Positions 50,899-59,587 of a DNA stretch of 64,000 bases are shown here, piece after piece. The DNA lies in the NCBI GenBank assembly GCA_029432815.1, contig JAROBA010000020.1:40248-104247 (forward strand), read 5' to 3'. Position 1 is the first letter of the stretch, and every line of letters starts with the position of its first letter. The translations under genes were made by a program, and so were the position numbers. A model generated the notes under the pieces. That model made no database searches. It had not been told where the DNA came from and was given only the letters and a program-made list of their open reading frames with translations. Origin of the DNA: Pontiellaceae bacterium B1224 (GTDB lineage: Bacteria > Verrucomicrobiota > Kiritimatiellia > Kiritimatiellales > Pontiellaceae).

Positions 50899-51029
50899 AT
50901 CAGCGGAGAGAAACAAGACTGAAAGTGTACAATTTATTTCTGGAGTAGCGGAATTGGTGGATGGTTGTCGTGAAACGGCACACTTTGCGGCAGCGGTAAG
51001 CGAGGATGCTTACTCTATATTTTTGCCCA

Positions 51030-51410
51030 TCAATGTGCCTTCAGTACGGCAATGGCCAGCAGGATCCAGCCGATGATGAAAAAGAGCCCGCCGATGGGGG
51101 TGATGGCACCGAGCACTTTGATGCCGCTGATGGAAAGCGCGTAGAGGCTGCCGGAAAAAATAAAGATGCCGAGCAGAAAGCTCCAACCACTGGAAGTCAG
51201 CAGACCCGACTGGAATTTGAGGGCGAGCAGTCCGACGGCCAGCAGGGCAAAGGTGTGGTAGAAATGATACTGTACGCCGGTCTGATATACCGTAAGCATT
51301 TCGGGGCTGAGTTTGGCTTTTAAACCGTGCGCACCGAAGGCACCGATCATAACACCCAGCGCGCCACTGACGGCTCCGAGGGAGAGGAAGAGTTTTGCGA
51401 TGGTGTTCAT
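51030..51410 (-). CDS. DUF423 small membrane protein
   Basis: 126 residues, four helices, with the family start LSLGAVSGALGVMIGAFGAHGLK and YQTGVQYHFYHTFALLAVGL. Widespread in bacteria with no established role. A single gene between the D-lactate dehydrogenase unit and the serpin. Confidence 0.9.
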   Translation of the reverse strand: MNTIAKLFLSLGAVSGALGVMIGAFGAHGLKAKLSPEMLTVYQTGVQYHFYHTFALLAVGLLALKFQSGLLTSSGWSFLLGIFIFSGSLYALSISGIKVLGAITPIGGLFFIIGWILLAIAVLKAH

Positions 51411-51424
51411 ATTGTCTCCTTATA

Positions 51425-51470
51425 TGGCATGGGCATCCCGCCCGTGGTCATGGGCTGATGCCCATGCTAC
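51425..51470 (-). repeat. GTAG-headed paired hairpin repeat at the serpin 3' end
   Basis: Hairpins CATGGGC-ATCCC-GCCCGTG and CATGGGC-TGAT-GCCCATG inside outer arms TGGCA/TGCTA. Read leftward it starts GTAGCATGGGC, and its GTAG head supplies the TAG stop of the serpin gene. A better preserved copy lies at 52,685. Confidence 0.75.
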
Positions 51471-52672
51471 CTTGTTGGATCGATTACGCGGCCGATAAAC
51501 AGAATGGTTCCGGTTGAGTTTTCGCGAATGAGGAAAAGGAAGGGGTGGTTGACGGTGAACGGAGTGGGTGCATTGTAAGCCCGCATAGCGATGGCAGTTG
51601 CACCCGCGGCTTCGGTACCTTCCTCATTCACTTCAATGAATGTTTGATGAATAGCCGTTCCGATGTATAGATTTTTTGATTCTTCCATGCCGGAGAAGTC
51701 GGCCTGACCTGAAAACGCGAGGGGCATGCCCATGTTAGCCAGTGCATCACTGAGTTCCAGCTTCCTCTCGAATTTAAATCTCGGTAATTGAACCTCTACC
51801 TCCTGTTCAATAAATTTCAGGTTGGCGATCCACATCGCACTCAACTTCTTTTCAAGCATTGGAAGTCCATTAACTTCTGCGGGCAGCAAAACGATCATGG
51901 AAAGTGCGCCCCCGTCGTAGGGGAGTTCCAACGCCTGGAAACTTTTTTCATGGGCCAGTTTAAAATCTTCGGTCTGTTTCATCATTTGAACGTTGATGGT
52001 TTCGCCGGGCTTAAGGGTGAAGGGCGCCGGATGTGTCGCTCCTTTCTTAAACTGGCTGGCCCAGTTCCCTTTAAAGTAGATTGCGTTTGCGAGCACGAGA
52101 CGGGTTTGGGAATTGATCGCTCCCTCTTCGAGCAGATCCTGAATCTTGTCCTTCGTTTGATCTTCAACCCAGTGATTGATGTGCAGGCGTGCTCGTTCCG
52201 TTTTATTTCTGAAATCAACGGATCCAATGGCGCTTTTATAATACGTTGTCGTCATTTCAAGGTAGTCGGGCAGGAATGCGTAATCATTCTGAAACCAGAG
52301 GGAATTGGCAATATTGATCTGAATCTGCCCTTGATGTGCCGCATTCAACTGTTTCCGAAGATGGGAAAAAGCCGGGTGGGTTGCGCCTTGTCCGCCGAAG
52401 TGGAGGGTGCGGTTCACCTGTTCCGCTGTTTCGCCTCGCGCGCCGCCATAGACCATCGCGAATGCGGTTGAGATGGAGTAGGGCGAAAGGAAGAGGTTGC
52501 CCTCCTGCCGGGCCGTTTGCTTGTAGAGATCGATGGCGAGCTGGTTGATGGATTCGGCGGGATCGAATGCAACGGCCGTGCTTCCGGAGTTTGGTTTATT
52601 GTCGATTGCACTCGCAACGGAGGTTGCGATCATCATGCCGAGGAAAATAAACTGTTTGGCCGTTGAGTACAT
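51467..52672 (-). CDS. Secreted serpin (serine-protease inhibitor)
   Basis: 401 residues with a signal peptide (about 1-22). Complete serpin fold: LFLSPYSISTAFAMVYGGARG, LVLANAIYFKGNWASQF, and the C-terminal VNHPFLFLIRENSTGTILFIGRV. The reactive-centre hinge EVNEEGTEAAGATAIAMRA has small residues at the hinge, as needed for inhibitory serpins; the P1 region is near IAMRAYNAP. It likely protects the cell from external proteases. Serpins are rare in bacteria. REP-like repeats of one family flank it on both sides, one providing its stop codon. Confidence 0.93.
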   Translation of the reverse strand: MYSTAKQFIFLGMMIATSVASAIDNKPNSGSTAVAFDPAESINQLAIDLYKQTARQEGNLFLSPYSISTAFAMVYGGARGETAEQVNRTLHFGGQGATHPAFSHLRKQLNAAHQGQIQINIANSLWFQNDYAFLPDYLEMTTTYYKSAIGSVDFRNKTERARLHINHWVEDQTKDKIQDLLEEGAINSQTRLVLANAIYFKGNWASQFKKGATHPAPFTLKPGETINVQMMKQTEDFKLAHEKSFQALELPYDGGALSMIVLLPAEVNGLPMLEKKLSAMWIANLKFIEQEVEVQLPRFKFERKLELSDALANMGMPLAFSGQADFSGMEESKNLYIGTAIHQTFIEVNEEGTEAAGATAIAMRAYNAPTPFTVNHPFLFLIRENSTGTILFIGRVIDPTR

Positions 52673-52684
52673 GTGATTTCCGAC

Positions 52685-52733
52685 GTGGCACGGGCGTCCT
52701 GCCCGTGGTTCATGGGCGGGACGCCCATGCTAC
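52685..52733 (-). repeat. GTAG-headed paired hairpin repeat upstream of the serpin gene
   Basis: CACGGGC-GTCCT-GCCCGTG and CATGGGC-GGGAC-GCCCATG within outer arms GTGGCA/TGCTAC. The loops GTCCT and GGGAC are complementary, as in the other paired elements. It ends five bases before the stop codon end of the lipoprotein gene. Confidence 0.8.
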
Positions 52734-52738
52734 GATTC

Positions 52739-53413
52739 TTATTCGGCGGGCGTTTCCACCCATTCCAGATCAGAGATTTGCAGGGTGGCTTTATTGCCGG
52801 TTTGTTTGTCGAGCAGTTCGAGGTCTTTGGCGACCCACATGCCGTCCATCTTTTTGATGCTTTTGATTTTCATGCGGCGCAGCATTTTTTCTTTGGGGTT
52901 CAGCGTTTGGACTTCCAGCACCATGCCCATATATTTTTCGACCCAGAGGCGCACACTGTTTTCTGAATCAGGGATGGGAATATCAATGACGTATGCTTCG
53001 CGGTTAATCTTTTTTTCTTCGCCGACGAGTTTGGAGTTTGGCCACCAGAGCATCGAAAAACTGAGGTCCGCCCAGGTGAGGCCGGTGCCGAGAATGTCGG
53101 AGGTCGGCGAGTTCCCGGCATTGGAAAAGGTGTAGTACGGTTTGTCGTCCTTCCAGGTGATGGTCAACGATTCTTCATCGATCTGATAAAAGGCGGTCGC
53201 GGGGTCGGCCCCCCAATTCATCTCCATGTTTACCGGCAGGTTGGATTTGGTAAATCCGTTGCGTGTGCGGACTTTCAGGGAGCCGGTGAGTTTGATGGGG
53301 GCGGACGGCAGTTTTTGCTGCACCATCTGCAGAATTTCATCCGCCGCCGGCTGCTCCACCGCACCGCACGAAATAACACATAGAGCAAGAATGCTTAATA
53401 CTAGGTTTTTCAT
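52739..53413 (-). CDS. LolA/outer-membrane lipoprotein-sorting-like lipoprotein
   Basis: 224 residues from ATG 53413. Signal peptide with lipobox VISC (Cys about 16). The mature part is a half-barrel of long strands (LKVRTRNGFTKSNLPVNMEMNW; GMVLEVQTLNPKEKMLRRM; GMWVAKDLELLDKQTGNKATLQI), as in the outer-membrane lipoprotein-sorting family. Such proteins carry lipid or lipoprotein between membranes. An isolated gene between the serpin and lon. Confidence 0.7.
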   Translation of the reverse strand: MKNLVLSILALCVISCGAVEQPAADEILQMVQQKLPSAPIKLTGSLKVRTRNGFTKSNLPVNMEMNWGADPATAFYQIDEESLTITWKDDKPYYTFSNAGNSPTSDILGTGLTWADLSFSMLWWPNSKLVGEEKKINREAYVIDIPIPDSENSVRLWVEKYMGMVLEVQTLNPKEKMLRRMKIKSIKKMDGMWVAKDLELLDKQTGNKATLQISDLEWVETPAE

Positions 53414-53435
53414 TTTACCACCCACTTCGTTGGAG

Positions 53436-53492
53436 AACGCGGAAGCTCAGAGATTATATTCACTCTGCGTCTCAGTGCCTCCGTGGTTAGAT
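53436..53492. repeat. Possible dispersed spacer repeat (CTCTGCGTCTCAGTGCCTCC)
   Basis: The gap between the lipoprotein and lon genes contains CTCTGCGTCTCAGTGCCTCC followed by GTGGTTAG. This phrase-like spacer resembles short repeats scattered in many bacterial genomes. Only one copy is in the window, so the call is tentative. Confidence 0.3.
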
Positions 53493-53493
53493 T

Positions 53494-55875
53494 CTATTTT
53501 TCTTCAGACAGCTTCAGCGCGTAGCGCAGGGCCTGGTCGATATTTTTGACGGTTTTAAAGGTCAGTTTCTTTTTTACATCGTCCGGGATTTCATCGAGGT
53601 CGATCTTATTCTTTTCCGGCAGCATGATGTGTTTGATTCCGGCGCGGGATGCGGCGAGCACCTTTTCTTTCAGCCCGCCGATCGGCAATACCCGTCCGCG
53701 CAGAGAAATTTCGCCGGTCATAGCGAGGTCGGGGCGGATTGGCAGATCATTCAAAATGGAGAGGATTGCCAGCGAGATCGCGACGCCAGCCGATGGCCCG
53801 TCTTTCGGGGTGGCACCGGCCGGGACGTGGATATGGATATCGGAATGCGTGAAGATTTTCGGATCAATCTTAAAGGTTGAAGCATTTGCTTTGAGATAGC
53901 TGAGGGAGGCGCGGGCCGATTCTTTCATCACATCGCCGAGCGAGCCGGTGAGGATCAGTCCGCCCTTTCCGGGCATACGGGTGGCTTCGATGAAGAGAAT
54001 ATCGCCGCCGTAGGGCGTCCAGGCCAGACCGGTTACGACGCCGGGCATGGCGGCATTTTCCGCCACGTCTTTATCGATTTTAACCGGTCCGAGAAAGCCT
54101 TTGAGCTTGCGCGGAGTAACCACCACCGGGCGGGTTTTCCCTTCGGCAAAGCCGCGTGCAATTTTGCGGCAGACGTTGGCAATCTGGCGCTCGAGATTGC
54201 GTACACCGGCTTCGGCGGTATAGCCGCTGATGATGCCTTCGATTGCTTCTTTCTCGAATTTAGCCTGTCCTCGCTTGAGGCCGTGTTCACGAATGGCTTT
54301 CGGCACGAGATAGCGGCGGGCAATGGCGGTTTTTTCCTGAAGGGTGTAGCCGGAAATTCGGATGACTTCCATGCGGTCGCGCAGCGGCCCGGGAATGGTT
54401 TCGAGCATGTTGGCGGTGGTGATGAACAGGACTTTGGAAAGGTCGAACTGCACATCGAGGTAATGATCCTGGAAGGTGGAGTTCTGTTCGGGGTCGAGAA
54501 CTTCAAGCAGGGCCGAGGAGGGATCGCCGCGGAAGTCTTTGCCGACTTTATCGATTTCGTCGAGCATGATGACCGGGTTGTTGGATCCGCAGCGGCGCAG
54601 GCTTTCGATAATACGGCCGGGCATGGATCCAATGTAGGTGCGGCGGTGTCCGCGGATTTCGGCTTCGTCGTGCATGCCGCCGAGCGACATACGGATGAAT
54701 TCGCGACCGAGAGCGCGGGCGACGGATTTGCCGAGCGAGGTTTTTCCAACCCCTGGAGGGCCGGCGAGACAGAGGATCGGGCCCTTCATATCGCTCTTGA
54801 GTTTCAGAACGGAGAGATATTCGAGAATGCGCTCTTTTACTTTTTCGAGGCCGTAGTGGTCTTTATCGAGAATTTTCTGGGCGGCAAGAATGTCAAGATG
54901 GTCCTCCGTTGATTTCGACCACGGCAGCTCCGACATGACGTCGAGATAGGTGCGGATGACGCCGTGCTCCGGCGAGGCGGTCGGCACGGCTTTGAGCCGC
55001 TGCAGTTCTTTTTCGGCGGCTTCCTGTGCTTCGGGCGGCAGTTTGGCCTCTGCCAATTTTTTTTCGAGTTCCAGGATTTCGTTGGCCAGCGGGTCGTCCT
55101 GCCCCAGTTCATCCTGAATGGTTTTCAGCTGTTCGCGCAGGAAGATTTCGCGCTGCGTTTTGGTGAAGGTTTCGTGAACCTTGTTTTCAATTTTATTGCC
55201 CAACTTCAGGATCTGGTATTCCCGGTTCAGGAATTCCATCAGCTTTTTCAACCGGTCATTCGGGCTGTTGTTGGCCAGCAGGTTTTGCCTGACTTCGGTC
55301 GGGATCGGAAGATTGGTGGCAATCAGGTCGGCCAGCTGAGACGGCGAATCCATGTTAAAAATAGCGACACTCAGTTCGTCGGGCAGGTTGGGCGTCATCG
55401 TGACAAGCTGTTGAAACTTTTCGGATGCGTTACGAGACAGCGCGGTGGACTCGAGGGTGTCTTCCTGTTGGCTTTCGATCATCCGGTAGTGGGCGGTCGG
55501 ATATTCTTCCTCCTCGGTGAGCAGGTCAGTCATTTCACAGCGGGACATGCCTTCCACCAGCACGTGCGTTGAACCGTCGGGAAAGTTCAGCGTTTTAATG
55601 AGCCGGGCTACGCAGCCGACGCGATAGATGTCGTCTTTGGTCAGATTGGCTTCATCAATTTCATCTTTCCGCTGCAGGGCCGTGATGAAATGGGGTGATT
55701 TGGTGGATAGATCGGTGACCAGTTTTTTGGATTCATCCGTGGTGATGACCAGCGGGGCGACCATTTGCGGAAAAAGGACAAAATTTTTCAGGGGCATCAC
55801 CGGCAGCAGGTCGGGCACCTCGGCTTCCGGGATGATTTCAATTTCAACGTCGTTCTGGTCTTCTTGTGCGCTCAT
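53494..55875 (-). CDS. lon: Lon ATP-dependent protease
   Basis: 793 residues: N-terminal substrate-binding domain (LLPVMPLKNFVLFPQMVAPL), AAA+ domain with Walker A GPPGVGKTSLGKS and Walker B NPVIMLDEIDKVG, and the peptidase domain with the catalytic Ser in PKDGPSAGVAIS and Lys in GGLKEKVLAASRAG. Normal bacterial LonA length. It degrades misfolded and short-lived regulatory proteins in the cytoplasm. Three TTCCA-N5-TGGAA-type palindromes lie upstream (55931-55990). Confidence 0.96.
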   Translation of the reverse strand: MSAQEDQNDVEIEIIPEAEVPDLLPVMPLKNFVLFPQMVAPLVITTDESKKLVTDLSTKSPHFITALQRKDEIDEANLTKDDIYRVGCVARLIKTLNFPDGSTHVLVEGMSRCEMTDLLTEEEEYPTAHYRMIESQQEDTLESTALSRNASEKFQQLVTMTPNLPDELSVAIFNMDSPSQLADLIATNLPIPTEVRQNLLANNSPNDRLKKLMEFLNREYQILKLGNKIENKVHETFTKTQREIFLREQLKTIQDELGQDDPLANEILELEKKLAEAKLPPEAQEAAEKELQRLKAVPTASPEHGVIRTYLDVMSELPWSKSTEDHLDILAAQKILDKDHYGLEKVKERILEYLSVLKLKSDMKGPILCLAGPPGVGKTSLGKSVARALGREFIRMSLGGMHDEAEIRGHRRTYIGSMPGRIIESLRRCGSNNPVIMLDEIDKVGKDFRGDPSSALLEVLDPEQNSTFQDHYLDVQFDLSKVLFITTANMLETIPGPLRDRMEVIRISGYTLQEKTAIARRYLVPKAIREHGLKRGQAKFEKEAIEGIISGYTAEAGVRNLERQIANVCRKIARGFAEGKTRPVVVTPRKLKGFLGPVKIDKDVAENAAMPGVVTGLAWTPYGGDILFIEATRMPGKGGLILTGSLGDVMKESARASLSYLKANASTFKIDPKIFTHSDIHIHVPAGATPKDGPSAGVAISLAILSILNDLPIRPDLAMTGEISLRGRVLPIGGLKEKVLAASRAGIKHIMLPEKNKIDLDEIPDDVKKKLTFKTVKNIDQALRYALKLSEEK

Positions 55876-55930
55876 ATAAATCAGTTGTTTGTTAGGGGTT
55901 GGTAGTTATTTGCACAGTATGGCAGTTCGG

Positions 55931-55990
55931 TTCCAATGTCTGGAAAAATGCGAAAAAAATCCAATGGCTGGAAATTTCCAACCACTGGAA
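55931..55990. repeat. Cluster of three TTCCA-N5-TGGAA palindromes upstream of lon
   Basis: Exact copies at 55931-55945 and 55976-55990, with a one-mismatch copy (ATCCA-N5-TGGAA) at 55960-55974. The only place in the window where the motif is clustered outside coding sequence. It lies between the lon start (55875) and the secreted-protein stop (56017), so it could belong to the lon promoter region or to the 3' end of the other gene. Confidence 0.7.
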
Positions 55991-56016
55991 GCCGTCCGTT
56001 ATGTCGAAGGTTCAGG

Positions 56017-58038
56017 CTATTGTGTCTTGATTTGGTAGTAAGCCGCAGGGTAGGTCGTCGGGAGAATCACCAGATTGGTGGTGCCGTCGCCAGGAAAGTT
56101 GGTGGCGGGGAGCCACGGACCGCTCACCAGATTGGTGCTCCATTCCACAATGTGCGTTGCGCCCGATTGTGAGAAGAAGGAAAGGCTCAGGTCTCCTCCG
56201 ACAATCTCAGGCGGAAGGATGGTGACGGAGAGAGGGATGATGCCTCCTACAATGAAATCAGAGCTGGCCCGCGTGGTCAGCCGCGTCTCGGCGGTCCAGC
56301 TGGACAGCCCCGGATCGCTGATGTCGACGCCGGAAAAGCTGTTCAGCGACTGGGTTACGTAAAAGCGGTTGGTACCTGCATTCAGCGTGGTGCCGGACAA
56401 CCAGTTTGTCGCCGTTCCCGAAAGCGAGGCCGAGGCGGAATTGGTCGGCGCTCCAAGGAGTGCAACGCTTACGTAGGTGCTGGAATAATCAGTGGTTCCG
56501 CCCCATGCATAATCTGTGTCGGCTGAGACTCCGGATGACCCGTGTGCGGGTGTAACGAGATTGATTTTCGGAATATCATTTGTAGTCAGTGAATTGACCG
56601 TAACGGTAAATTCATAGGGTAGACCTCCATCAAAGCTGATGGTCCAGTAGCCGGCTACGCATTCATCGATAGCATCCTGAAGGCTGGCGAAAATGGCCGA
56701 AGATGAGCCGCTGTCATCGCTTGAGCAGAGGCCGGTGGGTGATTCGATCTCGGCGGACGCCGAGGCATTTTGGGTGAAAGGATAAACAGAAAACGTACTA
56801 ATGCCCTCGCTTAGGGTTCGCTGGAATTCCAGTACGATGGACGCGGTGAGCTCCGGAATAAAGGTTACTTCATCGAGGAAGGCGGCATTGTAATAGTTCT
56901 CGTCAGCCGGGTCGTCATTGTAGAAGGTCCATGAGAGATCGTTTTCTCCGGGTGGAAGTTCGATCTCGAAATAGTCCCAGGAATCGCCGTGTTCTCCGTA
57001 AATTCGCTCGCCATCTTCATATTCGAAATCGGAATTATAAATTGAAAATTCAACATAATCATCGCCATCGGCAATGATATTCCACCAGAAAGAGAGTGTT
57101 CCCGGTCCTTGAACCGTGGTTTCAATCCAGGATGCTTCATAAGGTGACGGCGAGCCGCTTTGAGCTGCATCTGTTCCGTCGTTGCTTTCTTCGCTTTGCG
57201 GGAACCATCCGCCATAGCCATCACTCGCGTCCGTATTCCAGTTCAACTGCGGTGCCTCAAGCGCTTCACCAAGCGGTGAACCACCACTGTCGGGAGCTGT
57301 GAAGTAGGAAAAGTCAGTGCTTTCCACAACGGCTGAAGCATTCCAGTTGGAGACTGATGTTCCGCCTATACTGTTCGTGGGATGGGAGATCGTAATTCCG
57401 CTGAAATCATTGGATTGGTAGGATATAAAGATCGTGTTATCCCCGGCCAAAACGGGGGAAGCCGGGGTCCAGCTGTTGATTGGAGCCGCCAGATTTACGT
57501 AGTTGCCGGGCTCTGGAGCTTGAAAGCCATTGTGAACCTGGATGTGAACTTGCGGTAGCAGCGAGGTGCTGGTCCATTCAATCAGAGGCTGATTGGTAGA
57601 TATCACCGCGTAGTTTACAGGGTTGGTGATGGTGGTATCTCCAAACATGTTTGAGGTAACGCCCATGATACCTACCGAGAAGGCATACTGTTTTTCGGAA
57701 ACATCGCCTACATTCAGCACCAGCGACCACAGTCCATTAGTACATTCAGCCAAAAGCGCAGAAAAGCTGAGGTTGGTATTACTGAAATCGCTCCAGTCTG
57801 AGTTTTGGAAGATGATTCCGTTGGGTGATTCAACCCGATGATAGGTTTCCGGCGTCGAGTCACCATAGGTAGACAGGTAGACGGAACCCTCAAACTCTCC
57901 ACTATTGCGTTCAAGGGTTAGCGTCATATCGAGATTGGCAAGGGAACTATAGGGCAGCGCAAGGATAAGCAGCGTGGCCAACAGGCCGGACGTGGTGCGC
58001 AAAGGGTGTGCAACGATGGAGTGCTGAGTTTTTTTCAC
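56017..58038 (-). CDS. Large secreted protein with lectin/jelly-roll-like segments
   Basis: 673 residues, signal peptide about 1-34 (LLILALPYSSLA). The interior repeats Ser/Thr/Asn-rich beta modules. One segment (WFPQSEESNDGTDAAQSG to TLSFWWNIIADGDDYVEFSI) looks like a concanavalin-type ligand-binding module. TSLLPQVHIQVHNGF and SSTYVSVALLGAP lie in two related repeats, each preceding a LNAGTNRFYVTQSLNSFSG- or LAGDNTIFISYQSNDFSG-like strand. The end, HIVEWSTNLVSGPW to YYQIKTQ, is a common C-terminal module of PVC-group secreted proteins. No catalytic residues recognised. Confidence 0.7.
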   Translation of the reverse strand: MKKTQHSIVAHPLRTTSGLLATLLILALPYSSLANLDMTLTLERNSGEFEGSVYLSTYGDSTPETYHRVESPNGIIFQNSDWSDFSNTNLSFSALLAECTNGLWSLVLNVGDVSEKQYAFSVGIMGVTSNMFGDTTITNPVNYAVISTNQPLIEWTSTSLLPQVHIQVHNGFQAPEPGNYVNLAAPINSWTPASPVLAGDNTIFISYQSNDFSGITISHPTNSIGGTSVSNWNASAVVESTDFSYFTAPDSGGSPLGEALEAPQLNWNTDASDGYGGWFPQSEESNDGTDAAQSGSPSPYEASWIETTVQGPGTLSFWWNIIADGDDYVEFSIYNSDFEYEDGERIYGEHGDSWDYFEIELPPGENDLSWTFYNDDPADENYYNAAFLDEVTFIPELTASIVLEFQRTLSEGISTFSVYPFTQNASASAEIESPTGLCSSDDSGSSSAIFASLQDAIDECVAGYWTISFDGGLPYEFTVTVNSLTTNDIPKINLVTPAHGSSGVSADTDYAWGGTTDYSSTYVSVALLGAPTNSASASLSGTATNWLSGTTLNAGTNRFYVTQSLNSFSGVDISDPGLSSWTAETRLTTRASSDFIVGGIIPLSVTILPPEIVGGDLSLSFFSQSGATHIVEWSTNLVSGPWLPATNFPGDGTTNLVILPTTYPAAYYQIKTQ

Positions 58039-58414
58039 TTATATCTCCCTGATTAGATGTCGAACGTTCTCTTTCGTGCACTTTTGCGCGCAGAGGGGCT
58101 GAGGTCAAGAAATATGATAATAACGGTAATAATATAATAGTATTGTGCGATTAAGAGTGAAAAGGCCGGGTTTTCCGGCTTGAGGTATGCGGTGGGCAAG
58201 ATCTCCTAATTTATATTATTACATCCCCGTTATTCATATAAACCATGGCGTAAATGCTGTGCGTAAATGTTGAATATAAGGAGGATCCAATGAATAAAAA
58301 AAGATGTTTTTGTTGAGATTAAACGAGCCATCGCGTATTAATTAATAATTATGAATCATAAAAGGCGATGGGCGGCGGAGCGGTTATTAAAATCGCCGGC
58401 GTGTCTGACGTATC
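58039..58414. other. AT-rich intergenic region with a short orphan reading frame and a hairpin
   Basis: About 375 bases, much richer in A and T than the genes. It contains GCCGG-GTTTT-CCGGC (58165-58179), a direct repeat GCGTAAATG near 58250-58270, and a perfect AAGGAGG (58278-58284) before an eight-codon frame. Probably holds the promoters of the leftward secreted-protein gene and the rightward manA unit; none could be assigned with confidence. Confidence 0.5.
58290..58316 (+). CDS. Eight-codon reading frame with a perfect ribosome-binding site
   Basis: ATG 58290 to TGA 58316 encodes MNKKRCFC, preceded by AAGGAGG with five bases spacing. It may be a leader peptide, with two Cys codons, or the stub of a decayed gene. 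No attenuator hairpin with a T-run follows directly. Confidence 0.3.
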   Translation: MNKKRCFC

Positions 58415-58427
58415 GTGAAAAGCAGTC

Positions 58428-58442
58428 TTCCAATGATTGGAA
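58428..58442. repeat. TTCCA-N5-TGGAA palindrome followed by a T-run
   Basis: TCTTCCAATGATTGGAAGA has 8-bp arms and is followed by TTTTTT, so in the rightward direction it looks like a small terminator as well as a copy of the dispersed palindrome. It lies 45 bases before the chosen manA start. Confidence 0.6.
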
Positions 58443-58486
58443 GATTTTTTCGTTCGGTGCATCCTGCGTTGTTCAGGAAAAAGAAG

Positions 58487-59575
58487 ATGAACCCATCCGG
58501 GAGATCCATTTTGACTAACGAACCGATTCAACTGTCACCGACCTATGCCTGGCGGGGTTACCTCGGCGGTGCTGAACTTCGCACCTTCCGCAATGAGCCG
58601 GGCACGACGGATGACCATTTTCCGGAGGACTGGCTGGCCTCCACCGTGCGGGCGCGCAACGGCGAAAACCAGCAGTCGGCCGATGAAGGATTGTCGAAGG
58701 TGATGGTGGATGGCGAGGCGATGCTGCTGACTGATTTAATCGCGATGAATCCGCAGTGGTTCTGGGGAAAACAGACGCCGCCGGTGGGTGCATTGGGGCA
58801 GACCGGCGTGCTGATTAAGCTGCTCGATTCCAGTGTGCGCCTGCATCTGCAGGCCCATCCGGATAAAAAATTTGTGGCTGAACATTTCGGCGGGAATGCG
58901 GGAAAGACGGAGTGCTGGTATATCCTCGCGGTCCGAGAGAACGATGCCTTTGTCTATCTCGGTTTTCAGCATGCACCGACGCAGAATGAATGGGCCCGGA
59001 TGGTACGGGAACAGGATCTGGATGGTATGCGCGCGTGCTTTGAAAAAATTCCGGTCAAGCCGGGCGATTGCCTGATGGTTCCGGCGGGCGTTCCGCACGC
59101 CATCGGTGAAGGCGTTTTCATGATTGAACTGCAGGAGCCGACTGATTGGGTAGTGCGTTGCGAGTTCAGTGCCGGCGGGCATGTGCTGCCGCACGATGCG
59201 CGTTTTATGGGACTGGAACTCGAAGACGTGCTGCCGCTTTTTGACTATAAGGAATACGCGTTGGATACGGTCTATAAGGAACTGCTGCAGTTGCCGGATG
59301 TGCTGCGCAAATCGGCCTCATTTGTGGAGGAGCGGATCATTGATCTGAAACACCAATCGTTCTTCCGGTTGCGGCGATTGTACGGGACCGGCCCGGCCGA
59401 ATGGCAGGGCGGTGAGCCGATGGTGCTGATTGCTTTGAAAGGCTCCGGCCAACTGAACGGTGCGGCGGTGAGCGCGGGCGAAACCTGGTTGCTGCCGGGA
59501 GCGGTGTCGGAATGGAAATGGACGGACGTTTCCAGGCATTGGAACTTTTTGCTGGCGCAACCACCGGTTCAATAG
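58487..59575 (+). CDS. manA: Mannose-6-phosphate isomerase, type I
   Basis: 362 residues from ATG 58487 (AGGAAAAAGAAG upstream). An in-frame ATG at 58415 and a TTG at 58511 are alternatives, and the conserved part begins shortly after the TTG. Zinc and active-site motifs: LHLQAHPDKKFVAEHFGG, KTECWYILA, and MVPAGVPHAIGEGVFMIELQEPTD. It interconverts fructose-6-phosphate and mannose-6-phosphate. A symporter gene fragment follows after 12 bases, so sugar uptake was probably once linked. Confidence 0.9.
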   Translation: MNPSGRSILTNEPIQLSPTYAWRGYLGGAELRTFRNEPGTTDDHFPEDWLASTVRARNGENQQSADEGLSKVMVDGEAMLLTDLIAMNPQWFWGKQTPPVGALGQTGVLIKLLDSSVRLHLQAHPDKKFVAEHFGGNAGKTECWYILAVRENDAFVYLGFQHAPTQNEWARMVREQDLDGMRACFEKIPVKPGDCLMVPAGVPHAIGEGVFMIELQEPTDWVVRCEFSAGGHVLPHDARFMGLELEDVLPLFDYKEYALDTVYKELLQLPDVLRKSASFVEERIIDLKHQSFFRLRRLYGTGPAEWQGGEPMVLIALKGSGQLNGAAVSAGETWLLPGAVSEWKWTDVSRHWNFLLAQPPVQ

Positions 59576-59587
59576 AGAGGGAAACGT

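Noticed and set aside
50940..51010. Possible tRNA or small RNA (GGAGTAGCGGAATTGGTGGATGG)
   Set aside because: Resembles part of a tRNA D-arm region, but no acceptor stem or TpsiC loop can be formed; GTAAGC-GAGGAT-GCTTAC nearby looks like a stray repeat hairpin.
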